From NCBI GenBank assembly GCA_023213315.1, contig JAKCPI010016390.1, forward strand, positions 152,111 to 216,110: a stretch of 64,000 bases of DNA. The letters run 5' to 3'. Under the pieces are notes generated by a model, which saw only the letters and a program-made list of their open reading frames with translations, was not told where the DNA came from and searched no databases. Positions 11,004 to 21,667 of the stretch are shown here, one piece after another; within the stretch, counting starts at the first letter, position 1; each line of letters starts with the position of its first letter. Both the position numbers and the translations under genes were made by a program. Source of the stretch: Euborellia annulipes. Taxonomy: Eukaryota > Arthropoda > Insecta > Dermaptera > Anisolabididae.

Positions 11004-11890
11004 TTTCAAATTTGTATTCCCATATGCTGGTTATAGGGGACATAAACCATAAACGGATCAAATTTATTGACGTATCTTCACTGTATTTATAGTTTTGTCC
11101 CTATAACCAACTACTGGAACATAAACATATTTGAAGACTCGAAGGCCCGAAACATCTCGATTGATTTTTAAGCAAACGGAGGATTTTATTTCTAGCTGCT
11201 CTTGCTCCTTTCTCTATTCAACTATTAGATAGCCACAGACATCATAAGGCAAATTTTAATTATACTTTTTTAACATTAGCCGACTTGGCATAGGGTATAT
11301 ATATAAAATTTTAGTGAAATTAGACATGATTGCCAAATTTTTTTTTGAAGGATAGGGTTTTAATCTGGTCTATGGGAGAAGATATTTGATTACGTTAAAA
11401 TGTGCAAAAGAGGTTTATTGCTGAAATTAAACCTTCCGGTAGCTTCTATGTTAATTTTTATTATGTTTTTATTTTTATTTTGGTATTGCTTTTATATCAA
11501 AAATTCGAGATTTTGATACATGTTTTGAGGTCCCCTGAATCCAAAAAAAGTGGATCCCGCTAATTGATTGGTCTGTCTGTGAACAAAATAACGAAAAGAG
11601 TTAAGAGGTAAAAATTTTATATTTAAGTTAGGTAGCCCGTTGAGACGTAACACGAAGTTTTTGAATAAAATCGGGCAAAAGTACTAGTACTGATTTTTTT
11701 TTTTTTTTTTTTTGTTAATTTTCTCATTATTCACTCATAAGAATTTTGATTAAAATTCATAAATCAATTATTTTTTAGATTCTCTTTATAATGTAAATTA
11801 TTATTTTGCCCTTGAAATCTTTTGAGCATACTTTTCTTTTTGTTCTTCATAAAATAGAGAAATGGTTGCCATGATAACAGAATACAAATA

Positions 11891-12172
11891 GGAAGGTGAA
11901 GAAAATAGACTTTATTCGGCTCAAAATTATTTATTACCCATGTCAACGTTTCGGGGACTATACGTCACCCATCCTCAGGACCTTAAAATACAACACAACA
12001 ACAAAACTTTACAAATTAAGACAAACTTAAAAAGCAAGATATAAAAGAAATAAAAGTTTTGTTGTTGTGTTGTATTTTAAGGTCCTGAGGATGGGTGACG
12101 TATAGTCCCCGAAACGTTGACATGGGTAATAAATAATTTTGAGCCGAATAAAGTCTATTTTCTTCACCTTCC
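11891..12172. repeat. Palindromic element with paired hammerhead-like cores
   Basis: Arms 11,891-12,009 and 12,053-12,172 are near-perfect reverse complements around a loop of about 43 bases. Each arm holds CTGAGGA ... CCCCGAAACGTTGAC: minus strand 11,978-11,943 and plus strand 12,085-12,120. See the hammerhead findings. Confidence 0.85.
12085..12120 (+). ncRNA. Hammerhead-like ribozyme core, candidate
   Basis: CTGAGGA, then TGGG...CCCC as a possible stem II with a long loop, then GAAACGTTGAC. Its mirror copy lies at 11,943-11,979 on the minus strand. Confidence 0.45.
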
Positions 12173-12344
12173 TGTAAATTAGACGGCCTTCCTCCATACG
12201 ATTAGAATATAAATATTTTCCTATGTTTAGAGGTAAACATCTTGTCTTGAATTCTAATTTATCGGTTAAATATATGCCGACACAAAAAATCTGGTGTGAC
12301 AAGCACAGCACACAATTACCGAAACTAAAAGAAAGTTGTGTGCT

Positions 12345-12530
12345 ATGCTCAGGGGCCCACATCTTGTGGGTACGTGGATGGCGACCACGAGCTACCCGAG
12401 CTGGGACTAGCAGTCCTGTTCTTTACATGTCTGTCCCTTCCTTTTATATTTTCAACAGCCGTGCGACGGGCCGGGCTGTTCTATTTCTTCCTCCCATTCA
12501 GCCGACCCCGGCTAGGAAAGAAGAAGTGAA
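12345..12530 (+). repeat. Element A copy inside an element B hairpin
   Basis: Starts TGCTCAGGGGCCCACATC directly after GAAAGTTGTGTGCTA. The hairpin's second arm GAAAGTTGTGTGCTGTGC resumes at about 12,528, so part of the hairpin arm is present on both sides of the insert. Confidence 0.75.
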
Positions 12531-12599
12531 AGTTGTGTGCTGTGCAACTATTCACACCAGATTTTTAAAATGTGGAGTAGAAATTTTTAAAAGGATTAC

Positions 12600-14480
12600 C
12601 TGACAACACTCGTATCGTCTCAAAAAATTGTTAAATTCTCAATCAATTTAAACAAAATAATTGAATTGTATAAAAAATATTTTCAAAGAGTCTGGTGCAT
12701 TATTTTCTCCACTCACCATTCCAATCCATTCTGTAAAAAAAAAAAAAAAAAAAAAGTGTTAATATTTGAATTGACCGAAATGTCTAGGGGCGCAAAAACA
12801 GCGACGGGCGCGCACATTTTCCATTTTAATGGATATCGATCGTGCCAACAATAATTGCAATTGACATTTATTAAATTAATAATGTATTCGTAGACATAAA
12901 TTACAAACAATATGGAGATGTTTGCAATTCGTACAAAATTATTGTTCAGTTTGTCAATTGATGAAAATATATTTGTAGATAAATTAAATTATAATAGATA
13001 TATATATATAAACGAGGAACAAAGGAAAGAGACTTAAAATGAAATCAATTATCTGATATATGTTAACCGCAAAATAAGATGATTCTCGAATAGAAACAAA
13101 GGAATTTAATGCCTACCAAACGTTGAGTTATTAACTAAATTAAGAAATTCAATTATCTCTTCGCTGGAATAACTACTAATAAAGTGTACCAACTCAAAAT
13201 GTCTTCTTTTTCCAAAAGAGAGAATTCTTTTTTTTTTTTCCTTTTTTTTTATATAAATGATTCAGTGAATGAAGCAAGAGAGAGAGAAAAACATTCCTTA
13301 TTCAAGAAGTTGTATTTTTCGTTGTAGGGAATAAAAACAAAATGCTAACAAGAGATTTTAGGGAATATAAAAACCATCCTTATCTGCAATCAAAAAACAT
13401 AGAATTTAAAAAATTTTTTAGCTTAATTAATAATTATGAGAATGATCATTAAAAAAATTGCGATCTGTGTTTGAGGAAGGTAAGGGAGTGTGTGTGTGGG
13501 GAGGGGGGGGGGTGGGGAGGCAAACATAATTGTCTTGTTTGATCTTTTGTTTTTTAGAAATCCCATTAAAACTTTTTTTTTTTTTTGTAATTTTTTAAAT
13601 CAATTTTCCTTGTTTTTTTATTGTTCAACGCTTTTATTTAACTTCCTTTGGGGTCTATTCTCTTGTTTGCATGGACAACATTTAGGATACTCTTCCCGAT
13701 GAGCCAGAGCTCTGAAATTTTGTAAATAAACTCACTTCTGATGACAATTCCTTTTTAACGTTATGATGATATACAGTCCGGTTAGAGAGATGCTCAAAAA
13801 GTTTTTTTTTTTAAATTTATTTAAAAAATTTTACAAGTTATTGGATATTTTATTTCCTTTAAAGTACTCTCCTTGGGAATTTAAAAAACCAATACAGCAA
13901 CTTTTTGATCACCCCTCGTATGTAGACAGAATCCTTAAAAAGACGATAGCATTATTTGAAAAAAAAAAAAAGAACTCAGTAGTGACTACTCACTCTTTCT
14001 TAAGTGATTTTTGGTAAATCTATATATACTAGTCGCGCGGCCAGCCCTCGGGTGGGTTGGCACCAAGCCAGGGACCCTCCGCCAGCTGTTTCGGGCCCAC
14101 CTGCTGCGGACCCTCGGCTTTTCTTAATTATGAAAAGAAAATTAAATTTACTATCCCAATCCCTGCTTGAGGATTTGTTTATATTCATTAGAATACATAA
14201 ATACAATCTATACATATCGTAACTTTAGGAATTAATAACTTAAAAAGATATAGGAATTTCGGGACCTGAGTATTTTTCCTGGACTTTCCATCACGTAACA
14301 ATTTGGTGAATCTGCTCGCTGAAGGCGAGCAATTACTTTCGACTCGAAATCCCTATAACTTTTTGAGTTATTAATTGTTGAAGTTACGATTTCTTTCATA
14401 AAAGCGAAGGCGGGCACCACGGCTAAGTAAACTACCAAAATTCAAAACTAGATAGAATGGAAATTCATTGAAATAGGAAC
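12600..14480. other. No gene seen
   Basis: AT-rich with poly-A, poly-T and poly-G runs. A GC-richer patch at 14,034-14,125 has no recognised identity. No convincing exon on either strand. Confidence 0.4.
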
Positions 14481-14562
14481 GTGAATATGGAAATGAAAAG
14501 AGCTTTTAGTGCAAAATTTGTCAATGAAATTGAAAATTATTAAATAAAAAAAAATATATATA

Positions 14563-14572
14563 TATTCCAATA

Positions 14573-14611
<39 letters not shown>
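14563..14611. repeat. (AT)n microsatellite
   Basis: Long TA dinucleotide tracts interrupted by CCAATATATTAA. Confidence 0.9.
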
Positions 14612-14613
<2 letters not shown>

Positions 14614-14648
14614 AAATTTTATATATATTACGTTTGAAGAAAATTCAT

Positions 14649-14783
14649 ACAATTTAATATTTATTAATTCAAATAACCGACAAAAGATAGGGCGCACTGA
14701 GCACATATCGAAGGATCCCTGGTTCCACTCCAGGTACCATAACTTTTGTCGGTGTATATTGAATTAATAAATATTAAATTGTA
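14649..14783 (+). mobile_element. tRNA-like core flanked by long inverted repeats
   Basis: TACAATTTAATATTTATTAA (14,649) faces its reverse complement ending at 14,783; the arms run into ACCGACAAAAG and CTTTTGTCGGT. Between them lies a tRNA-like stretch with B-box-like GGTTCCACTCC (14,721-14,731). Relatives at 17,895-18,021 and 42,651-42,746 keep the core and right arm. Confidence 0.72.
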
Positions 14784-14960
14784 GAAATTTTCAAGTTATA
14801 TCAAAATAAAAATTATCCCCAAGTTTTATCAGAAAAAAAATAACTCAATTTCGTTTTCGAATGAAATTCGTAGGACTGCCCAATACAGGGGTATGCCACT
14901 TGGATTGCCTAAATCCTGTGCGTTAGTCTCAATACATATGCCGATGATGGTATATCATAT

Positions 14961-15160
14961 ATTGCAATAGTATTGAGACTAAAGTCTGGTAGTTAGACAG
15001 CCCAAATGGCACACGCACACTAAAGCTTTTTGTCTGTGTGGGAAATACCTTGTTTTAACCTTTGAAAAAGGTATTTCCCACACAGACATGAAAGTTTTAG
15101 TGCGCGTGTGCCATTTGGGCTGCCTAACTACCTGGTTTTAGTCTCAATACGATTGCAATA
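14961..15160. repeat. Foldback repeat, about 90-base arms
   Basis: Arms 14,961-15,048 and 15,071-15,160. AAGGTATTTCCCACACAGAC faces GTCTGTGTGGGAAATACCTT, and GGCACACGCACACTAAAG faces its complement. A third, diverged direct copy of the outer block is at about 14,895-14,940. Confidence 0.85.
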
Positions 15161-15164
15161 GATG

Positions 15165-16200
15165 GCACATGAAATTAAATAAATAATATAAACAACAATT
15201 TGTGAAAGACTTTGCCGAATCCTAAGACCCTTGGATTAACGAGAAATCTATAAGCTTGGAGAAGGGACATTGTCGTGACACGGGTTCGAAAAGGCCATCA
15301 AACTTTCTTTTTTTTTTTTTTTTAAGTTTTGCGACGTGCTTTAAATTAGGTTTCATTAAAAAGATAAAAAAACTACGGTGGTTTTCATCGATTAATTAAT
15401 ATTGTTATCAAGATATGGATTCGTGAGTCGTGAGTCGTGAGTTTATAAAAAATTCCAAAAAAAAGAAAATATCTCTTTAGCACAATTACCTGACTGGACT
15501 AGCTGAAAACTTAGCAACTTTATGAAAGTTGCAAAGTTTTGATCGCATAAGTCCTTTATTCTGGCCACATAGGCACATTCGCATCGAATTCCTCTCAGGC
15601 TGGATTTTATATAATCCTTGGTTGGGTTCATTAAGCCAAGCAACTTATAAGAAACCCATGTTTTTTTTTTCTTTCAGTCTTAATAAGTTTCGCCTATCTT
15701 TGTTATATATCTACGTACTTATCAGGTCATAACCAACCAATTGTGAATCAAAAATGACGATATTTAAAAAAAGAAAATTTATTGATTTTTTTTTTAAATG
15801 TTCTAATTAAAAAATTTGATCAGAATTAAAAAAAAAATATTTTTGGGGTAGTGGTTTTATATAAATGTCAGCTATTCATAAACGGGTTAGCGTAAAAATA
15901 AAAATACTTATTTTAAACTGCTAATGAATATAGGAAAAACATAAAAAATATTAAAAATGATCGAGCAACCCCCATTGGATTGACCGTATAGGAATTTAAT
16001 TAAGATAATTCTATCCATTTAATAATTTATATATATATATATAAATTTGGACCATTAATCAGACAATTTAAAGCTTTATTTGGACATCATCAAAGAGCAA
16101 TATACACCATGAAGCAGGGGGATTAGGTTTAAAACCGAGGGGTGAAACGTCGCTCCGGGATACTTTGATAGTGACAAAAATTTATTGTTATGTAAACGAA
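15165..16200. other. No gene seen
   Basis: AT-rich. Holds the block TTTTGCGACGTGCTTTA (about 15,328), also seen at about 38,038, and a possible degraded hammerhead-like end (GTGAAACGTCGC at about 16,141). No supported exon. Confidence 0.4.
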
Positions 16201-17042
16201 AATTATTTTCCATAAATTTATTGACAAATCAAAAAATCTGGTGTGAGTTAATGCACAGTACATAACTTTCTCTTACCTTCGGTAATCGGTTGTGTACTGA
16301 GCTGTCACACCAGATTTTTTCGTGTCGAGATATATTTAGTTTCGCATAGCACCTTGGTTCCAAACTTGACCACTTGTGTTTTAAATGATGACTGCTTGAA
16401 ATAAAGTTATTTTGCAAAATTTTAATCTCATATTTGGATATTTTATACACAAGAGAGAATAAATACAAAATTTCATAAAAATTGGAAAATTTTTTTTAAA
16501 CGTGTAAAAAGTTCTAAAGGGGACCGACCCCCTTTTGAATCTAAATTCACATGCAAATCCCCATAGGGATTTAACATTGGCTCGATGGAAGGAAAAGCCA
16601 GAAAATACATTTGAAAAATCTGAAATACTACATCAGTAAAGTGTACTTCAAACCATTTCCACGAAAAATTTTACTGATATACTTTTTAAAGAGCATCTAA
16701 AAAATAATTGATTTATGAATTTTAATCAAAATCGTTACAGCCAATTTTGAGAAAATCGAAAAAAAAAAACTGAAAAAGTACTTCATCAAAGTACTAGTAC
16801 TTTTAGGCCGACTTTGTTCAAAAGCTTATTTTCACACCTCCGGAGGGTGCTTAACTTAAATATAAAATTTCAAACTGGCAGCTCATTCCCTTCATGCTTA
16901 AAATCGTTACTCACAGACAGACCAATTTGTGGGACCCATTTTTTTGGTCCCAGGGGACCTCACAATGTGTATTTCTCGACATCGAATTTTCGCAATACTT
17001 TCTCACTATATATTACATATATAGGTAAGAGAAAGTAAAAAA
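16200..17042 (+). repeat. Element B copy, long subfamily
   Basis: Hairpin 16,213-16,322 (ATCTGGTGTGAGTTAATGCA facing CACACCAGATTTTTT). Next comes the second-subfamily middle (TAGCACCTTGGTTCCAAACT, GGGATTTAACATTGGCTC), then AGTACTAGTACTTTT (16,791) and the GAAAGTAAAA end. The middle differs from copies at 23.3 or 43.5 kb while both ends agree. Confidence 0.82.
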
Positions 17043-17132
17043 TGATAGCTTATTTTCGAATCATCTTTTTATGTTTTGTTTATTGTTCGTTGGTGTTTGG
17101 TGTCAAAGGTCTATTTCTTATTTAACACTGTA

Positions 17133-17345
17133 ATGGATTCACTACTCTCCCTTCTATCTGCTAATATATTTATGAAAGAATTTGAAGAAAAGGCGCTTAA
17201 CTTATCCTCTCAAAAAGCATGTCTTTGGCTTAGATTTTCTGATACGGAGAAGGCTCTGATCGCATTCGTCGATCGACCGAACAATCTCAATGACAACATC
17301 AGATTGTCGATTGGTGTTTATAAAATAGATTGTAAAAATTTCGAT
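17133..17345 (+). pseudogene. Penelope-like reverse transcriptase fragment
   Basis: The frame gives MDSLLSLLSANIFMKEFEEK, then a stretch ending CLWLRFSDTEKALIAF and NNLNDNIRLSIGVYK. It matches the RT region of Penelope-like elements, where an 'xGSPLSP..ANIFM..FE..AL' block precedes WLRYVDDTF. Here the Gly-Ser-Pro and catalytic Asp-Asp positions are lost (MDSLLS; RFSDT), so it is inactive. It lies just after the GAAAGTAAAA end of an element B copy. No endonuclease domain was recognised nearby. The family call is from pattern memory. Confidence 0.7.
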
Positions 17346-17394
17346 CTAACATATAGTGGTACATTGGTCTACTACTACACTCTCTAAACACGAG

Positions 17395-17890
17395 AGGACG
17401 ATCCGTTTACGTCAACTTGAAAAGAGGGCTGGCATTTTCTAAACAAGGGTTTAAGGGGGAAATAATCGAAATTCAATCTAAATAGAGATGATGATTAAAG
17501 AGAAGATGGAAAATATTATTTTAGATAGAAATTAAGTTCCTGAGCAATTTCCTTTGTTTTTAAATGATAAACTCGAAGATAATATCTCAACATACTGAGG
17601 AGAAAAGGCGTAGGAAGTGTTGGGGGCTATCGTCCCCCTCAACCCTGAGGTCGTGTGGGCGAGAGTATCGTTTCACCTTTTTCTGAAAATTTCATAACAA
17701 AATATATCGAAAAATAAATCATGTAGAAAGGTGTCTAAGGTGTCAAATATTTTATTACATTTTTATTTATTATAATATAGAGATTGTGTAAACTGATTTT
17801 CTTATAAATTAGCCAGAAAGTTGAGATAATGTCATTTACAATCTCCCAAAAATATGAAAATTTAAATATCTTCTATAGTATTAACTTTAT
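17395..17890. other. No gene seen
   Basis: AT-rich. The first part may be the decayed tail of the Penelope-like copy. Confidence 0.35.
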
Positions 17891-17894
17891 CGCA

Positions 17895-18021
17895 AATAAC
17901 CGAAAGCCGTGCTTTGGTTCAGTGGTACGGCACACTGAGTACAAATCGGTAGTTCCGTGGTTCGACTCCCGCCGGCACCCTATCTGTGTCGGCTATTTGA
18001 ATTAATAAGTATTAAATTGTA
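17895..18021 (+). mobile_element. tRNA-like SINE or inverted-repeat element
   Basis: A-box TGGTTCAGTGGTACGG and B-box GGTTCGACTCC (17,959-17,969) lie inside a roughly 74-base tRNA-like segment ending GGCACC. It is flanked by AAATAACCGA on the left and TCGGCTATTTGAATTAATAA on the right. The left arm is truncated compared with 14,649. Confidence 0.72.
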
Positions 18022-18105
18022 TACATATTGATATAATATTACTCTATTCTTAATTAAGTACTGTTTTATTTGAAAAAATTTTTATATCTCTCAATATTTT
18101 TTACC

Positions 18106-18175
18106 CCTGGGCCGCAGCGCAGTGGTAGAGTTTCTGCCTTTTGTGCTGAGGATCAGTCAGGGTTTCGCATTCCGT
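18106..18175 (+). repeat. tRNA-like SINE head
   Basis: A-box CGCAGTGGTAGAG and B-box GGGTTTCGCATTCC at tRNA spacing. A GC-richer tail with ACTTGACAAGCATGCATGTG follows and is echoed near 18,515-18,540. Confidence 0.6.
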
Positions 18176-18179
18176 ACAC

Positions 18180-19800
18180 AAGTAACTGCATACTTGACAA
18201 GCATGCATGTGCAAGAAACAGTTTATGCCGAAAATTAACCTAAAAATGTCAAACTCGAAGATAACAAGAAATACTCACTTGCTTTAAACAGAGACACAAT
18301 AAATATTAATATTTAAATTGAAATTTTAAATGAATTAATATATAATAAATAAATATCAAATGTCAAGACGTCTATAAAATGGCGGAGAATTTTGCTTGCG
18401 CAAATATGCTTGTGCATGATTAAAATTCAATCGAGCATCAAGCGGCTTGCACAATTAAAATGCTTACGCACAATTCTCCTACAGACTCTACAGTTTGCTT
18501 GTACAAAAAGATTGCACGTGCATGCTTGTCAAGTTTACAGCTACGTGTGTAGCCGTCTCAAGAGATACAAAAAATTTCTTCAAACAAAAGTTATCCACAA
18601 TCAAGAATAGAGCAATATCGTACATAAGTATTATTCCGATAAAGTTAATATTTTAGGAAATACTTTAATTTTTCATTATATTGAGAGTGAAAAATTACTT
18701 TTTCTTAAATTTGGGGCCCATTTAAAAATAAAATCAGTTTTACATAAATAAGTATAATAAATAAAAATATAATATAATAATAATGAAGTTCAATTAGAAG
18801 GGGATCATGATGATGCCTCCCCAACGGAAAATATCTTACTACGCCTATGCCGAGGATCGTAGAACTCAAACTTAACATTTAACATAAGTCAAATTAATAT
18901 TTTCTTTATTTTTTTGGCAACAATTTATATTTCTACAATTTCTTTAAGGACCTTGTATAAATATATGTTTGATATAATGTATAGAGTATATATAGCAACA
19001 TTTGCTTTTGGATTTAGACAGGCTTCAAAGATTTATCTCCACTTTTGCACACCGACAATGGACAACTAATGACTATGGAAACCTCACCAGACCCTTGCCC
19101 TATATATGTCTTTGTCCTTATAGCTGTTAACTTCCTGTGGCTCTAGTGAAAAGGAAATTCGCTAAAAGATATGCCTTTTCTAAATAAAGATTAAATATCC
19201 TAACTCAAAATCACTGTAATCGTACAATTAAAGATTATCTATATATATATAATAAAGAGACAGGGTCATTGACTCACTGACTGACATTCAATTATTGCAC
19301 AACCTAAACTGTAAGACCTAGAAAGCTGTAATTTGGCATGTAGATTACGTTTGTATAGTAGGTGTCATTTAAAAAGCGATTTTTCGAAATTCCGATTTTA
19401 AGGGCACCTAATGGTCATTTATGGGTATTTTTATTTTCCCGCCAAGGGGAATGTACAGTAGAACCTCGCTTAGCGAGCACTCTTTATTTTAAACGGATAA
19501 TGATCTTAATGGGTAAGAATTCTTTATTACATTCATAAAAAGTGAATTTGTTCCATCAAACTGGCTGCTGATTAACCATCAATTACAATTTGTAAAGAGA
19601 TCTGTCCTCAGATATGGATTTGTGAATAAATTGAGAAAAGAATATTTCCATTCATTGTTGAGAAAAAAAATGAAATAAAAACAGCTGGTCTAATTTTACC
19701 TCAAATTACTAACCCCCAGGCAAATTTAATTTCAAGTTTTTTAAATTTAATGAAAAATTAAATTGATACTGGCGACCGTTGGCACTAGTTGAAACATATT
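18180..19800. other. No gene seen
   Basis: AT-rich. A pogo/Tigger-like end (CAGTAGAACCTCGCTTAGCG) is at 19,455. The short open frames here have no recognisable domain. Confidence 0.4.
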
Positions 19801-19802
19801 TA

Positions 19803-19970
19803 AATAGGTAATATAAATTGTACACAAGGTTATTTGTTTCAATTCATTTTATTGACTTAATACGCATTTCGAGTTTACTTCTGAAGATGACACACATGTG
19901 TCGAAATGCGTATTAAGTCAATAAAATGAATTGAAACAAATAACCTTGTGTACAATTTATATTACCTATT
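19803..19970. repeat. Palindromic element with hammerhead-like centre
   Basis: AATAGGTAATATAAATTGTA faces its complement ending at 19,970; arms run to about 19,872 and from 19,901. The loop and right arm hold CTGAAGA, TGACACACATGTGTC, GAAATGCG. Confidence 0.87.
19881..19910 (+). ncRNA. Hammerhead-like ribozyme core, candidate
   Basis: CTGAAGA is followed by GACACACATGTGTC, which folds as a stem II with a tight loop, and by GAAATGCG. Core bases match the hammerhead consensus. Stem III and I pairing was not resolved by eye. Confidence 0.5.
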
Positions 19971-20825
19971 AATGAAAAATAAAAGTACTGGGAAGATGAG
20001 CCATATTCTCAGGTTTGCCAAACAGGACTTCTTCCCAATACTTTCCTCTGAATATTTACGTTTGTTAAATTTGAGAATCCTTTGCGATTGTTGTTCATTT
20101 TCATATTTTCAAGTTTGTTGTTCCTTATAAAATGACCAAGATTTTTTGGAGTTTAATAGTTCAGATTCCTGACTGATTCTGCAGATCCCATTCAGAAGAT
20201 ACTTAAAATTCTCATGTAGACCAACATCTATCTTACATGTTCTTGTCGAGGCACTGACAATGCAGCGTTGAAAAAAATAGCATCCTCTTCAACTTTGAAT
20301 TAAGATTTCCAGGGCAAACAAGGAATGTATTTATTGGTTGACTATATTTAGTTCCATTGCCAGCAGGGCTGTCGATTCCCACCTGTTCAATCAATAAAAA
20401 AAAATTAATAATCACAACTGAATATGTATATATATATATATATATATATAAAAATTGGTGTGTATATATGCAACCATAAATCAGTAATAATTAGAGTCCG
20501 GATGTTCATGCAAATGCATGTTTGTATAGAAGCTGAATACGTTACTGAAACTTTGCAGTTATCCATTTCATGAGTATTCGGTTCGAAATAACCCTATTTG
20601 TTCCGAGCATATGTGCATATTTTTGCTTTGTTTTGAAGAAATAAAGACATGTCCTTAAATGAAGAAAATTTAGAGAAATTGGTTGTTCATTGTTATAAAA
20701 AAATAAAAATATAATATAAAAAAACGACTCAATTTGTGCTAGAGCATATTTGGTCATTTTATAGTGCATTAATGCATGAATATTTTAAAGTATGATTGTG
20801 CATAAATATCCGGGCTCTAGTAATG
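19971..20825. other. No gene seen
   Basis: AT-rich, with an AT microsatellite at about 20,427-20,450. Confidence 0.4.
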
Positions 20826-20827
20826 AT

Positions 20828-21597
20828 ATATATGTCGTAGACAGATCGTGAAATTAGACAGTTCATGAACTGTCTAGACATTTCATGAACTGCAGCCAGA
20901 TCGTGTAATGGTCAAACAGTTACATGATCTGGCTAAAAATTTTAGACAGTTCATGAAATGCAATTGAGCCTTAGACAGATCGTGTAATGCTCGAGAATTA
21001 CATGAAATGTCTAAATTTTTTAGGCAGTTCATGAACTGCCTAACAGCAGTTTTGCCGAACGTGTACTGTTTGTAATTTAATGCAATAAATCTAAAAAAAA
21101 AAATTTATTTTTTCGAAAATCAAAAAAAGGGCTTCTATAAGTTGTAGACATTTTAAATAGCTTTAATTTAAAAAAAAATTGAGGTAGATAGCTTCAAATT
21201 TGTGGCCGCTGGAATCTCCCAAAATTAGAACCCCGAGACGTGCACCTTAACTCAAGATTTACAAAGTGAGGAAGATTTGGAAAATTTAGTAATCGATAAT
21301 AATAATAATATTGAAAAAAATTGACTTTTTTTCGAGATCTTTATTTGCTTTACAAACAGTACACGATCGGCAAAACTGCTGTTAGGCAGTTCATGAACTG
21401 CCTAAAAAATTTAGACATTTCATGTAATTCTCGAGCATTACACGATCTGTCTAAGGCCCAATTGCATTTCATGAACTGTCTAAAATTTTTAGCCAGATCA
21501 TGAAACTGTTTGACCATTACACGATCTGGCTGCAGTTCATGAAATGTCTAGACAGTTCATGAACTGTCTAATTTCACGATCTGTCTGCGACATATAT
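20828..21597. mobile_element. Foldback element with 248-base inverted repeats
   Basis: Arms 20,828-21,075 and 21,350-21,597 mirror each other almost perfectly. Each arm contains smaller palindromes: GACAGTTCATGAACTGTC, GGCAGTTCATGAACTGCC, and AGCCAGATCGTGTAA facing TTACATGATCTGGCT. The interior (21,076-21,349) includes a piece of the TTAA-type family (CCCGAGACGTGCACC then TTAA at 21,247). No protein is encoded. The structure resembles foldback-type DNA elements with subrepeated ends. Autonomous partner unknown. Confidence 0.85.
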
Positions 21598-21667
21598 AAG
21601 AGGCATAACACGTGTTTTGATTGGTGGAAGGTAAACATTCTCCTTGAGTATTTCACACCTTCTGGTA

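Larger units (their letters stand above)
11450..12560 (-). repeat. Element B copy, reverse, interrupted twice
   Basis: Reverse-oriented element B. TTTTGAGGTCCCCTGAATCC near 11,523 is the usual subterminal block and GGTTGCCATGATAACAG near 11,865 the middle. The palindrome at 11,891-12,172 and element A at 12,345-12,530 interrupt it. The hairpin end (ATCTGGTGTGAC at 12,290 and CACACCAGATTTTT near 12,557) brackets the element A copy. Confidence 0.7.

Noticed and set aside
17906..17979. Functional tRNA gene
   Set aside because: A and B boxes are present, but arm pairing looks poor and the unit recurs as a repeat with common tails; SINE-like is a better fit.
20828..21597. CRISPR-like array of short palindromic units
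   Set aside because: The units are not regularly spaced with unique spacers; they are mirrored in two arms of one foldback element in a eukaryotic genome.
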